DNA of 64,000 nt from Bacillus sp. FJAT-25509 (GTDB lineage: Bacteria > Bacillota > Bacilli > Bacillales > Bacillaceae_G): NCBI RefSeq assembly GCF_001420605.1, contig NZ_LJIZ01000019.1, positions 1 through 64,000 on the forward strand, given 5' to 3'. Positions 44,228-53,635 of the stretch are shown here, piece after piece. The notes beneath the pieces are model-generated. The model ran no database searches and was not told the DNA's origin. It saw only the letters and a program-made list of their open reading frames with translations. Position numbers and translations under genes: made by a program. Every line of letters begins with the position of its first letter. Within the stretch, counting starts at the first letter, position 1.

Positions 44228-47200
44228 ATGTTAAAGAGAACGAGTAAAAGTAAAATTGCAAAAAGCCTTACAGTAGCTGCGTTATCAACTAGTTTTATTT
44301 TAAGTTCTTTAAGTCATGTTTCAAATGTAACGAAAGCAGATGTTGTCTCAAATGCAGAAACGATTTTAGCTAAATTAACTCCAGAACAAAGAGAAGCTCT
44401 ACAAAAGATTTCAACGACTGATCAATCAGGTCTTTTTCTTGATTCAAATGTAAATCTTAATAGTCCTGAAACTGTTTCGGTAATTGTTTCATTTAAACAA
44501 AAACCACAGAAAATTGCTGTATTAGAAGCTGCTTTAAAAGGACAAGCTTTATCAGATTCAGAAGCAGCAAGCAATGCGAATGAAGATCATACTAAGTTTA
44601 AATCAGACATAAGTTCTTTATTTAAAACAAAATCTGATGGTTCATATAAAATAAAACGTGAATATAAACATGCATTTAACGGGGTAGCTTTAGAAGTCCC
44701 TGCAAATAAACTAAATGATTTAATGAAATCAACAGCTGTACAAGCTATTTATAGCGATGTAACAGTGAAATCGGAGCTTCCGGTTGAAGGGAAAGATTCA
44801 TCTACAAGTTCAACAGGAAAAGGAATGGCAGATGAGCGTTCTTACTTACAAATTGATAAATTACATCAAGAAGGCTATACAGGTAAAGGAGTAAAAGTAG
44901 CTGTTATTGATACAGGTGTTGATTATAACCATCCAGACATTAAAGCCGCATTTAAAGGTGGATACGATTTCGTAGATAATGACAATGATCCAATGGAAAC
45001 TACTTATGCTGATTATATAAAAGCGGGTAAACCTTATGGAGCTACTGGTGCAGCAAATTACGTAACAGAACATGGAACTCACGTATCAGGTACGATTGTA
45101 GGGCAAGGCAAAAATGAAAGTGAAGATGCAACAACTGGTATTGCTCCAGATGCCGATCTTTATGTATATCGTGTATTAGGACCAGGTGGCAGCGGTACAA
45201 CTGATAATATCATCGCGGGAATTGATCAAGCAGTTGCAGATGGAGTGGACGTTATGAACCTTTCACTAGGTGCAAATTATAATGACCCACTACTTCCTGA
45301 AAGTATTGCAATTAATAATGCTGTACTAAATGGAGTTACTGCAGTAGTTGCTGCTGGAAATGCAGGAAATAAGATGTATACGTTAGGTTCACCAGGAACG
45401 GCTGGTTTAGCATTAACAGTAGGTGCAAGCAGTGTTCCAATTACGACACTTGGAGGGAAAGGTGCGATCGATAATGTAAATGCATCTTTACTTTTAATGG
45501 CAAAAGGCGCTGGGGATGATATTTCAAAATTAAAAGGTGTAACGAATTCGGTTGTAGATGTAAATCTAGGAGAAGCATATTCAGGTAAAGATGTAAAAGG
45601 TAAAATTGTTCTAATGAGTCGTGGAACGTATACATTAGATTCTAAAATTGCGGTTGCTAAATCACAAGGAGCTGCAGCAGTTCTTATGTATAATGACAAT
45701 CCAACTGAAGGACAAATTCCAACCTTCTTAGGCGATGGTGTAAATTTCATTCCAACGTTCTCGCTATCTAACGCAGATGGTCTAGCTTTGAAGCAAAAGC
45801 TACAATCAGGATCTGTTAACTTTACATTTACTGACATAGGTGAAGCGAAAACGCAGGGCGATACTTTAGCTGACTTCAGTTCAAGAGGACCTGCAAGATT
45901 AACTTATGATATTAAACCAGAAATTACAGCTCCAGGTGTGAGTGTATTATCAACAGTACCAGGTTTTATAAACAATCCAGACAATCCAACAGATTATAAA
46001 AAAGCATATCAGCGTATGTCAGGTACATCAATGGCTACTCCATTTACAACAGGGGTTGCAGCATTATTAAAGCAAGCAAACCATAATTTACAACCAGAAG
46101 ATATCAAAGCGATTTTAATGAATACTGCAGATTCTTTAAGTAAGCCATACAGTGTATTTGAACAAGGTGCAGGACGAATTGATCCATATAATGCAATCCA
46201 TTCAACGATTGAAATTAAAGTGCAAGAAAAAACACCAACGATCATTAATGGAAAAGAAAAACAAATTAATGAAGAAACAGGGGCACTTAGCTTCGGCAAT
46301 GTATCATTCGATGGAAATGACTATTCAAATAACCGCACAGTCACTTTAATGAATAGAGGAGAAAAGTCAAAAACATTTGATGTAAAAGTTAATTTCCAAT
46401 CAAACTTACGTGGTTCAAAGGATGCAGCAGCAAATGGTGTAACTGTTCAAACTCCATCGACAGTTACATTAAAAGGAATTAGCCAAAAGAAAAGAACTAT
46501 TACTTTAAATATTCCAAAGACAGCTGAAAAAGGAATTTATGAAGGGTATGTAGTGTATACAAACAAAGATAACCCATCAGAAACATATCGCATTCCATTT
46601 GGCGTTCACTACGTCGAGCAAGGATTTGATTACTTTAGATTGTATAAACAATCAGTGCCTGAATCGCTTAGTCAAAGTAGTCAAAAATGGAATCGAACTG
46701 ATGCTGCTAATATTGCCTTAAAATCACATATGAGATCAATTGACGTTGTTATTTCAGATGCAAAAACTGGTAAAGATCTTGGTGTTGTTAGTTCGTATGA
46801 TGGGGTAGCATTTAATGAAGGTGTAGATATTTCACTTCCTTTCGTCTATTTTGGATTTTACTATCCGTTTACAAATGACCCAGATAATCCAATTGGAACA
46901 AGAGATGATCAATTGGTAGTACCAAAAACAGGGCAATATGTATTAAAAATGATTGGTACAGATGATAATGGAAAACAATATACGATTAGTCAAGATTTAT
47001 TTGTCGATGGTACAAAACCTAAATGGAATATGCATGTGGAGGGGGAAGTACCGGGTAAACAAATTGTTGAGTATAAAGATGGTCAGGATACTTTAGGTGT
47101 AACAGCTCAGATTACTGATGATAATGTAGATGTAAAAAAAGCAGCTGGTATGGCTGCAGATCAAACACAAAATCAAATTTACTATTCTTACAACTCTTGG

Positions 47201-48367
47201 TTACCAAATGGTAACTTGAAGCTAGATAAAGAGGGTAATGCATCCGATGATATTGCGATGTTACCGGACCAAAGTGTTCTAAGTGTTAAATTTGAAGGGA
47301 TGGACGAAGCAACAAATGGTTATCTTCAAAAACAATACTATTTTGTAAATGAACATACACCATATGTTTCTGTTGAGGCAAATAAACCGACAAAATTTAA
47401 TGCAGCTTTTGTAAAACCAGGTGAAATTTTAACGATGACATTAAATGCAAATAATGTAAGTAAACTATCGAAAGCAAATTATAAGTTCTCTGATACCCCA
47501 GGGACAAAAATTACGAAAATTTCATTGAATTCTGCTGCACAAAAACATGGTGGATCACTAGATGTTAAACAAACTACATCAGGAAGTACAACTTCATCAG
47601 ATGTTACAGTTAACTTTAACGGAACTTCTGGAGTTGATGGTGATTTACCAATGGTGGATTTAACAATTGAAATTCCTAATCCATTAGATCCGAAAAATGC
47701 TTATTCATTTAGCTCAGTTACTTCACAATTTACAGATATAAATAATGTATCAACTAATGTTTTTTCAAATGTTTCGCCAATCTCGATCTTAAATAATCAA
47801 ACTGAATTCCAAGGATATATTCATGCTCAAGGATTTTTAGATGCAAAAGGCAACTATGATTATGCAAAAGATTACTCAAAAATTTCGCCAACTTTAACCG
47901 TAATTGATCGTAATGGAAAAGTAGTCAAAACAAATATAGTCGCGAAAAATGGGTCATTTGATATTACAGGAATAGACCCATCAAAAGATGATTATACATT
48001 AATCCAAGATATACCAGGTCATTTTACAACGCGATATTCGAGAATTAACGCTTACTTTGGTTTAGATGACGATGTATACGGTACATCATATAGAGTAGGT
48101 ACAGAAAGTACTCCTTATGCAACTGCTGGAGATGTAAATAAAGATGATGTAATCGATGTAAATGATGCATTAGCAATCCAAACATATTGGGGAACAAATA
48201 AACGTAGTGCAGATATTAACTTCGATGGAACGGTTGACGCGAAAGACCTTGCATTCGTAGAAAAAAATTACTTAATGCAAAATCCTTGGGTTCCAGCACC
48301 ACCAAAACCAGTTAAAAATTATAAAGGAAGTACATTAGAATCAATTAAGAGTCAATTAGGATTATAA
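44228..48367 (+). CDS. second giant subtilase with dockerin-like module (paralogue)
   Basis: 1379 residues with the same domain order as its upstream neighbour: signal peptide, I9-like propeptide, S8 domain with Asp228 (VIDTGVDYNHPD), His282 (EHGTHVSGTI) and Ser601 (SGTSMATPFTTG), PA insert (GAAAVLMYND), beta domains and C-terminal dockerin-like repeat (GDVNKDDVIDVNDALAIQTY, INFDGTVDAKDLAF). It ends in a Pro/Lys linker and YKGSTLESIKSQLGL, a tail motif shared by all three copies. GGGGAAG precedes the ATG. A tandem duplicate that includes the promoter. Confidence 0.88.
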   Translation: MLKRTSKSKIAKSLTVAALSTSFILSSLSHVSNVTKADVVSNAETILAKLTPEQREALQKISTTDQSGLFLDSNVNLNSPETVSVIVSFKQKPQKIAVLEAALKGQALSDSEAASNANEDHTKFKSDISSLFKTKSDGSYKIKREYKHAFNGVALEVPANKLNDLMKSTAVQAIYSDVTVKSELPVEGKDSSTSSTGKGMADERSYLQIDKLHQEGYTGKGVKVAVIDTGVDYNHPDIKAAFKGGYDFVDNDNDPMETTYADYIKAGKPYGATGAANYVTEHGTHVSGTIVGQGKNESEDATTGIAPDADLYVYRVLGPGGSGTTDNIIAGIDQAVADGVDVMNLSLGANYNDPLLPESIAINNAVLNGVTAVVAAGNAGNKMYTLGSPGTAGLALTVGASSVPITTLGGKGAIDNVNASLLLMAKGAGDDISKLKGVTNSVVDVNLGEAYSGKDVKGKIVLMSRGTYTLDSKIAVAKSQGAAAVLMYNDNPTEGQIPTFLGDGVNFIPTFSLSNADGLALKQKLQSGSVNFTFTDIGEAKTQGDTLADFSSRGPARLTYDIKPEITAPGVSVLSTVPGFINNPDNPTDYKKAYQRMSGTSMATPFTTGVAALLKQANHNLQPEDIKAILMNTADSLSKPYSVFEQGAGRIDPYNAIHSTIEIKVQEKTPTIINGKEKQINEETGALSFGNVSFDGNDYSNNRTVTLMNRGEKSKTFDVKVNFQSNLRGSKDAAANGVTVQTPSTVTLKGISQKKRTITLNIPKTAEKGIYEGYVVYTNKDNPSETYRIPFGVHYVEQGFDYFRLYKQSVPESLSQSSQKWNRTDAANIALKSHMRSIDVVISDAKTGKDLGVVSSYDGVAFNEGVDISLPFVYFGFYYPFTNDPDNPIGTRDDQLVVPKTGQYVLKMIGTDDNGKQYTISQDLFVDGTKPKWNMHVEGEVPGKQIVEYKDGQDTLGVTAQITDDNVDVKKAAGMAADQTQNQIYYSYNSWLPNGNLKLDKEGNASDDIAMLPDQSVLSVKFEGMDEATNGYLQKQYYFVNEHTPYVSVEANKPTKFNAAFVKPGEILTMTLNANNVSKLSKANYKFSDTPGTKITKISLNSAAQKHGGSLDVKQTTSGSTTSSDVTVNFNGTSGVDGDLPMVDLTIEIPNPLDPKNAYSFSSVTSQFTDINNVSTNVFSNVSPISILNNQTEFQGYIHAQGFLDAKGNYDYAKDYSKISPTLTVIDRNGKVVKTNIVAKNGSFDITGIDPSKDDYTLIQDIPGHFTTRYSRINAYFGLDDDVYGTSYRVGTESTPYATAGDVNKDDVIDVNDALAIQTYWGTNKRSADINFDGTVDAKDLAFVEKNYLMQNPWVPAPPKPVKNYKGSTLESIKSQLGL

Positions 48368-48376
48368 TTAAAATGT

Positions 48377-48412
48377 AAAAGCCTGTTCATATTTTTGGAC
48401 AGGCTTTTTACT
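48377..48412 (+). terminator. terminator after second protease
   Basis: AAAAGCCTGT and ACAGGCTTTT, perfect 10-bp stem, then TTAC. Confidence 0.85.
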
Positions 48413-48518
48413 TTAACTGTTTAGCCTTTGAAGTTAATCTCCAGTCGTTCCTTTCTCACGTAATTCAATATAGAAACCTTCTTATTTCTCAAATTGTGTT
48501 TTTATCTAATGAAAGGGG

Positions 48519-48761
48519 GGAGATATCAATAAAGACAATGTAATCGATATTAATGATGCTCTAGCAATTGAAACATATTGGGGAACAAACAAACGCTCAG
48601 ATGATATCAACTTTGATGGTACAGTTGATGCGAAAGACTTTGCATATGTAGAAAAGAACTTCTTAATGCAAAACCCTGCTGTAGATAATGCACCAAAACC
48701 AGTGAAGAAATATACAGGTAAGTCAATTGACGTGATTAAGAATGAGTTAGGCAATCAATAA
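48519..48761 (+). pseudogene. stranded dockerin module of a third protease copy
   Basis: 80 codons with no start read GDINKDNVIDINDALAIETY, WGTNKRSDDINFDGTVDAKD, FAYVEKNFLMQNPAV and a tail PKPVKKYTGKSIDVIKNELG before TAA. This is the C-terminus of a third paralogue, closest to the second copy. The protease part is missing, and the sequence just upstream of GGAGATATC is unrelated. A native terminator follows at 48776. A deletion has removed nearly the whole gene. Confidence 0.8.
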
Positions 48762-48775
48762 TTAGGGTGCCGAGG

Positions 48776-48814
48776 AAAAACCACAAGGAATTTTTACTTC
48801 CTTGTGGTTTTTGT
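48776..48814 (+). terminator. terminator of the lost third protease
   Basis: A 15-bp perfect stem (48776-48790 with 48798-48812) ending in a T run. Confidence 0.85.
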
Positions 48815-49036
48815 GCGTTTTCTCTAAAAAAGAGGTCAAATCAATTTCGTTATTTTTCAATAATAGTAAGAAAAGTGTTGTAATAAAGTATGTTTTATTA
48901 GACTTAATTAACATTTTGGTATAATATAATTTACAAAATGGTTTATTTATTATTATTTTATCCACTATAATATGTAAAACATTAATAATTATTTTTACTT
49001 TATATTTTCCCATGATATTGCGAAGGGTGGCTCAAA

Positions 49037-49606
49037 ATGAGTTTAGAAGCTGATGATCAAAGACAAGTTGTTTTACAAGTAGGAACAGTACTAAAAAAAC
49101 TACGTAAAGAAAGGCGTTTAAGTCTTGAAAACCTATCAGAATTATCGGGTGTGAGTAAGCTTACGTTAGGAAATATTGAACGCGGAGAAACCAATCCAAC
49201 AATAGGAATGTTATGGAAAATTTCAAATAGCTTATCCATACCACTCATGGCTTTATTCTCATCTGAAAATAATGTGAATCTATCTAGAGCCGGTGAGGGA
49301 CTAAAAATTGTTGGGGACGAAAATAACTGGGCAATTGAGCCGATTTTCCAAAACGTAAATAATAATATGGAAATGTATCGTGCTTATATACAGCCGAATA
49401 GCACCTACCATCCAGAAAAACATCATCAGAATTCAACTGAAATCGTGACTGTTATGGCTGGAACCCTTACAATTACAGTCAATAATGAAACATTTACACT
49501 AAATCAATATGATTCGATTAGTTTTTCTACAAATGGCACTCATTCATATGCCAATCATACCAACGATGTCGCTGTTCTCCATATTATATTAAAATATAGA
49601 ATTTGA
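49037..49606 (+). CDS. XRE-family regulator with cupin domain
   Basis: 189 residues. HTH in LKKLRKERRLSLENLSELSG and VSKLTLGNIERGETNPTIGM, then a C-terminal cupin barrel (YHPEKHHQNSTEIVTVMAGT, YDSISFSTNGTHSYAN). Such regulators usually control a neighbouring transporter or amino-acid/polyamine gene; the MFS transporter 166 bases downstream is the candidate. GAAGGGTGG precedes the ATG. Confidence 0.85.
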   Translation: MSLEADDQRQVVLQVGTVLKKLRKERRLSLENLSELSGVSKLTLGNIERGETNPTIGMLWKISNSLSIPLMALFSSENNVNLSRAGEGLKIVGDENNWAIEPIFQNVNNNMEMYRAYIQPNSTYHPEKHHQNSTEIVTVMAGTLTITVNNETFTLNQYDSISFSTNGTHSYANHTNDVAVLHIILKYRI

Positions 49607-49772
49607 ATTTCTATAGCTTAACCTAAGGTATACCTCAATCAACTGAACAGATTAGGTATTCCTTTAGCAATTTAATTTCTCTCTTCATGGATAAATCGAA
49701 ACTCGTCTTTACAGTAAAACATATTGAACAAACTACAATACATGAATTTTTTTAAAGCTAGGAGGGAATAGG

Positions 49773-51023
49773 ATGAATTCAATGGATCAAGTCATTAAAA
49801 AGGAGAATAAAGGGGCCATTTCAACTGTTGGCAAATCAACAGTTTGGATATTGATTGTTGGTATTGTATTTATTGCTGCTAACTTAAGGGCCCCTTTAAC
49901 CTCAGTAGGACCAATTGTTGGTCTTATTAAGAATGATATGGATATTTCAAATACATTGGCAGGGATGATTACCACGTTGCCATTATTAGCTTTTGCGTTT
50001 TTTTCACCTATTGTACCTAAATTAGGGCAAAAATTTGGGGTGGAACGAATTATTTTTGGTTCCATTGTCTTTTTGACTGTTGGTATTGCTATACGTTCTC
50101 TATCAGGGGTTGCTGCTTTATATATAGGTACGGCTATTCTTGGTTTAGCTATCTCCGTTGGTAATGTATTGTTACCTGGCCTGATTAAACGTGAATTTCC
50201 TGAACGAATTGGCTTGATGACGGGCGTGTATTCCATTTCTATGAACTTATTTGGAGCGATAGCTTCTGGTGTGAGTGTTCCCATTGCACTTGTAGTGGGA
50301 TTTGGATGGAAAGGCGCATTGGTAATTTGGGGGATTTTAAGCTTTATATCTATTTTAATTTGGTTACCACAGTTGAAACATCTTAACGCAAAAAGGGATA
50401 CTGTTCATAATAAAACGGCTAACAGTCATGAGAATTTGTGGGGTTCGGCACTAGCGTGGAAAGTAACCTTGTTTATGGGACTGCAGTCCATGATCTTTTA
50501 TGTACTTGTCGCCTGGCTGCCAGAAATTCTTAAACAACAGGGATTGAATTCAAGTCAGTCTGGCTTGATGCTTTCTGTTATGCTATTGGCTTTGCTCCCA
50601 TTTACCTTCATTGTCCCAGTCATCGCAGGGCGCATGTCCAGTCAACGTTCGTTAGTGACTATTGCAGCAATTTTATTTTTAATTGGGATGTTTGGGTTAC
50701 TATACGGTAGTTCAAACTTAATCGTCTTGTGGATCATCGCTTTAGGCATAGGAGGTGGCTTCGCATTTAGCCTAGCCATGATGTTTTTTAGCTTACGTAC
50801 AAGGAATGCGCAACAGGCTGCTGAGTTATCTGGTATGGCCCAATCGATTGGATACTTGCTTGCGGCTGTAGGCCCAACCCTATTTGGGTTTATACATGAT
50901 GCAACCAATAGCTGGACGATTCCACTTTTAATATTAGTTGGTGCATCGATTCTACTCTTTATATTTGGTCTAGGAGCGTCCAAAGCGCAATATATTGGTT
51001 CTGCTCAAAAGGAAAACATATAA
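49773..51023 (+). CDS. CynX/NimT-family MFS transporter
   Basis: 416 residues with 12 hydrophobic segments. The opening FIAANLRAPLTSVGPIVGLI is characteristic of the CynX/NimT (cyanate or 2-nitroimidazole) group, and the YycB-type proteins of bacilli are similar. Likely an exporter; substrate unknown. AGGAGGG precedes the ATG. It probably belongs to the regulon of the preceding XRE-cupin protein. Confidence 0.85.
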   Translation: MNSMDQVIKKENKGAISTVGKSTVWILIVGIVFIAANLRAPLTSVGPIVGLIKNDMDISNTLAGMITTLPLLAFAFFSPIVPKLGQKFGVERIIFGSIVFLTVGIAIRSLSGVAALYIGTAILGLAISVGNVLLPGLIKREFPERIGLMTGVYSISMNLFGAIASGVSVPIALVVGFGWKGALVIWGILSFISILIWLPQLKHLNAKRDTVHNKTANSHENLWGSALAWKVTLFMGLQSMIFYVLVAWLPEILKQQGLNSSQSGLMLSVMLLALLPFTFIVPVIAGRMSSQRSLVTIAAILFLIGMFGLLYGSSNLIVLWIIALGIGGGFAFSLAMMFFSLRTRNAQQAAELSGMAQSIGYLLAAVGPTLFGFIHDATNSWTIPLLILVGASILLFIFGLGASKAQYIGSAQKENI

Positions 51024-51091
51024 TTTATACAGCATTTATATAAGTATATATCAATCATTTGCTCAAAAAAATCAAAACTGAGCCCAAATAA

Positions 51092-51144
51092 AAAAGGGAT
51101 GTCCACTAGTTAGAAATTTAACTTATGAGACATCCCTTTTATTT
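51092..51144 (+). terminator. terminator after MFS transporter
   Basis: AAAAGGGATGTC and GACATCCCTTTT form a 12-bp stem with a 25-base loop, then ATTT. Confidence 0.75.
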
Positions 51145-51198
51145 GCAATTGAATTCTAAAAAATAATTAAAAGGCGAAGCAAAAAACAAAAACCATTT

Positions 51199-51513
51199 TT
51201 AATCGATTGTTGTCCAATCTTGCGACCATTTCATTAATTCCTTAATAACTGGTTCTAAAGCCAGTCCTTTTTCTGTCAAAGAATATTCGATCCGAACTGG
51301 GGTTTCTGGGTATACATCTCGTTTTACAATACCAGCTTGTTCTAAATCCTTTAATCTTTCTGAAAGGACGCGCCCGCTAATTGGCAAAGTTGATTCGATT
51401 GTACAAAATCGTTGTGATCCAGAAAGAAGTTGAAAAACTATAAGAATTGCCCATCGTTTACTAATTAACTCTACGCTTTTTTCAAACCGAGGGCATAATA
51501 AAGAAAAATCCAT
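51199..51513 (-). CDS. HxlR-family transcriptional regulator
   Basis: 104 residues: CPRFEKSVELISKRWAILIV, ESTLPISGRVLSERLKDLEQ and the wing YPETPVRIEYSLTEKG define the HxlR/DUF24 winged helix. Cys7 is at the conserved position used for redox or electrophile sensing in several family members. It is divergent from the FAD monooxygenase, with an inverted repeat between them, so it probably regulates that gene and perhaps the rib-like genes. Confidence 0.88.
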   Translation of the reverse strand: MDFSLLCPRFEKSVELISKRWAILIVFQLLSGSQRFCTIESTLPISGRVLSERLKDLEQAGIVKRDVYPETPVRIEYSLTEKGLALEPVIKELMKWSQDWTTID

Positions 51514-51595
51514 TTAAAACCACCTCACCTATACCCATATTATAACTAAATTTGAATTAATAACAAGATTACCATACATAAATTTATTACTTGAC

Positions 51596-51622
51596 GTAAG
51601 TTCATTACTAAATTAAACTTAC
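51596..51622. promoter_or_regulatory. candidate HxlR operator
   Basis: GTAAGTT and AACTTAC, a perfect 7-bp inverted repeat 13 bases apart. A further CTTACTTACATAAAGTAACT follows, in the gap between hxlR and the monooxygenase. Confidence 0.5.
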
Positions 51623-51690
51623 TTACATAAAGTAACTAAATAATTTTTTTAGAAAAATAATAAATGTCTATAAATAGGTGGCAAAACAAC

Positions 51691-52785
51691 ATGAATATGA
51701 ATACAGATGTATGTATTGTAGGTGCGGGACCAGGTGGTGCACTATTAGCATATTTGCTTGCAAAAAATAATATTTCGACAGTTCTTGTGGAACGACATAA
51801 TGGAATTGATAAAGAATTTAGGGGAGAACATCTAAATTCTGAAGGTGAACAAATATTAAAAAAGCATCATCTTTATGAAAAAGTTAAAGAATACGGACTA
51901 CTGCTAATGGATCGTGTTGAATATTGGAATCATAATAAAATAATAAAAAGTATTTTTCCATCACAAGGTTCAAAACACGTTGGTATTCATGTTCCACAAA
52001 ATCATTTATTGAATGTTATTTTAAAAGAAGCAAATAAATATGAAAACTTTAAGCTTTTAATGGGCACACGAGTGTCTAAATTAATAGAAGATCAAGATGG
52101 TCGTTATATTGGTGTTAAAGCAGTAAGGAATGGTACTGAAATAACAATTAATAGCTCGATTATAATTGGTGCTGACGGTCGATTTTCAACGATCCGAAAA
52201 TTAGCAAATATACCCACGGATATTATAAAACATGGATACGACCTACTTTGGGCTAAAGTACCAAGACCAGCAAGTTGGGATCCAACAGTTAGATTAACTT
52301 TGATTAATAAACAACAATTGGCTTTGTTTACTCAAGCTGGAGGATTCATTCAAATTGGATGGAACATAGAGGAAGGTTCTTTTTCGAACTTAAGAAGTAA
52401 ATCTTTCAATCCTTTTGTAAATCAGCTAATCGAAGCATTTCCAGAACTGACTGAAACAGTTCAAGAAAATATAAAATCTTGGAATGATTTTGTATTATTA
52501 AATGTTCAAAGCAGCCGTAGCAAAACATGGGTAAAAGACGGCTTAATTATAATGGGTGACGCGGCACACACAATGAGCCCTACTGCAGCGCTTGGTGTAA
52601 ATATTGCAATGAAAGATGCAGATATTTTAGCAGAAATCATTCAAGATGCTATTCAAAACAAAGATACTAGTACAATAGTGTTAAAGAAATTTGAATATGC
52701 TAGACGAGGAGAAGTTGAAAGCTTACAAAAGCAACAACTAACACAGGAAAGTACCTTCAAACATCACTTTGATGTGACTATATAA
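51691..52785 (+). CDS. FAD-dependent monooxygenase (group A flavoprotein)
   Basis: About 364 residues. The dinucleotide motif VCIVGAGPGGALLAYLLA is at the N-terminus, the DG motif IIGADGRFSTIRK near residue 165, and the GD motif IIMGDAAHTMSPTAALGVNI near residue 290. The order and spacing match p-hydroxybenzoate-hydroxylase-type enzymes that hydroxylate aromatic or heteroaromatic rings. I chose ATG 51691 (AGGTGG 9 bases upstream) over ATG 51664, which lacks a site. It precedes a GTP cyclohydrolase II/RibD/HAD gene set on the same strand by 88 bases. Confidence 0.82.
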   Translation: MNMNTDVCIVGAGPGGALLAYLLAKNNISTVLVERHNGIDKEFRGEHLNSEGEQILKKHHLYEKVKEYGLLLMDRVEYWNHNKIIKSIFPSQGSKHVGIHVPQNHLLNVILKEANKYENFKLLMGTRVSKLIEDQDGRYIGVKAVRNGTEITINSSIIIGADGRFSTIRKLANIPTDIIKHGYDLLWAKVPRPASWDPTVRLTLINKQQLALFTQAGGFIQIGWNIEEGSFSNLRSKSFNPFVNQLIEAFPELTETVQENIKSWNDFVLLNVQSSRSKTWVKDGLIIMGDAAHTMSPTAALGVNIAMKDADILAEIIQDAIQNKDTSTIVLKKFEYARRGEVESLQKQQLTQESTFKHHFDVTI

Positions 52786-52873
52786 AGAATGCCTTAAATG
52801 TTTAAATATGGACAAGTAAAAATTAAAATATATTATCATTAAGAAATAGTGTTAGAAAACAGGAGGAAGCCTC

Positions 52874-53635
52874 ATGATCAACGAAAAAGTAGTTTCTTTA
52901 TTAAAAGAGAAAATTAATGTCATAAAAAATAACGATAAATCAATTTATTTAGTTGGACCAATTAAACTGCCTGTAAATTTAGATGGAGAAACAGTCATTT
53001 TTCAATGGTATTGTTGGCTACGCTGTGAGGATATCGAAGGAGATTTTTGTAGCGATGGATCATATAACACTGAAAAAATTATTAGTAAATTAGCTTCATC
53101 CAATTTAGCAGAAATGCAACAATCAAGTGTATTAGTTTATGGTGACTTTGAAAATTCAGAGGACGCACTAATTCGAATGCATAGTATTTGTCATACGGGT
53201 GATATTTTTGGAAGTAAACGTTGTGACTGTGGATTCCAATTAAAAGAAGCAATGAAAATGATTTCTTCAAATGAATCAGGTGCATTATTTTATTTAGCAA
53301 ACCATGAAGGAAGAGGAATCGGATTATTCAGTAAAGCAATGGCATATGTACTTCAAGAGCAAGGATTTGATACTGTTGAAGCAAATGAAGAGCTAGGTTT
53401 CGTAGATGACGCACGAAACTATGAAGATGCTATTAGAGTATTAAAAACACTTCGTTCAAAACCAGTTACTTTAATTACAAACAACCCAAGAAAATTGGAT
53501 GCTCTTCAAAACTCTGGAGCTAATGTATCTGGAAGAATTCAATTATGGGGAGACAAATCAAAGTATAACGAGAAGTATTTAGAGACTAAAATTGTTCGTT
53601 CTGGTCATTTTAAAGGAGGACGTACAATTGAGTAA
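52874..53635 (+). CDS. ribA: GTP cyclohydrolase II, stand-alone
   Basis: 253 residues with no DHBP-synthase domain. The zinc ligands are in HSICHTGDIFGSKRCDCG, with the other family landmarks in HEGRGIGL, AYVLQEQGFDTVEANEELGF and LITNNPRKLDAL. The Tyr and Arg known to be catalytic in E. coli RibA (Tyr105, Arg128) align with conserved residues here. The stretch before EGR reads LANH instead of the usual YxRQ, and the first motif has HSIC instead of HSEC. An N-terminal extension of about 75 residues is also unusual. AGGAGG precedes the ATG. It overlaps ribD by 8 bases. Confidence 0.8.
   Translation: MINEKVVSLLKEKINVIKNNDKSIYLVGPIKLPVNLDGETVIFQWYCWLRCEDIEGDFCSDGSYNTEKIISKLASSNLAEMQQSSVLVYGDFENSEDALIRMHSICHTGDIFGSKRCDCGFQLKEAMKMISSNESGALFYLANHEGRGIGLFSKAMAYVLQEQGFDTVEANEELGFVDDARNYEDAIRVLKTLRSKPVTLITNNPRKLDALQNSGANVSGRIQLWGDKSKYNEKYLETKIVRSGHFKGGRTIE

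Noticed and set aside
45277-45837. Long minus-strand frames inside the proteases
   Set aside because: Antisense shadows of the real + strand genes, with no start signals and no coding character.
38089-48761. A cellulosome-like locus based on the dockerin modules
   Set aside because: No cohesin, scaffoldin or glycoside hydrolase is present; only the dockerin similarity is supported.
49787-50284. Minus-strand frame inside the MFS transporter
   Set aside because: Complement of membrane-segment codons; no ribosome binding site and no recognisable protein.
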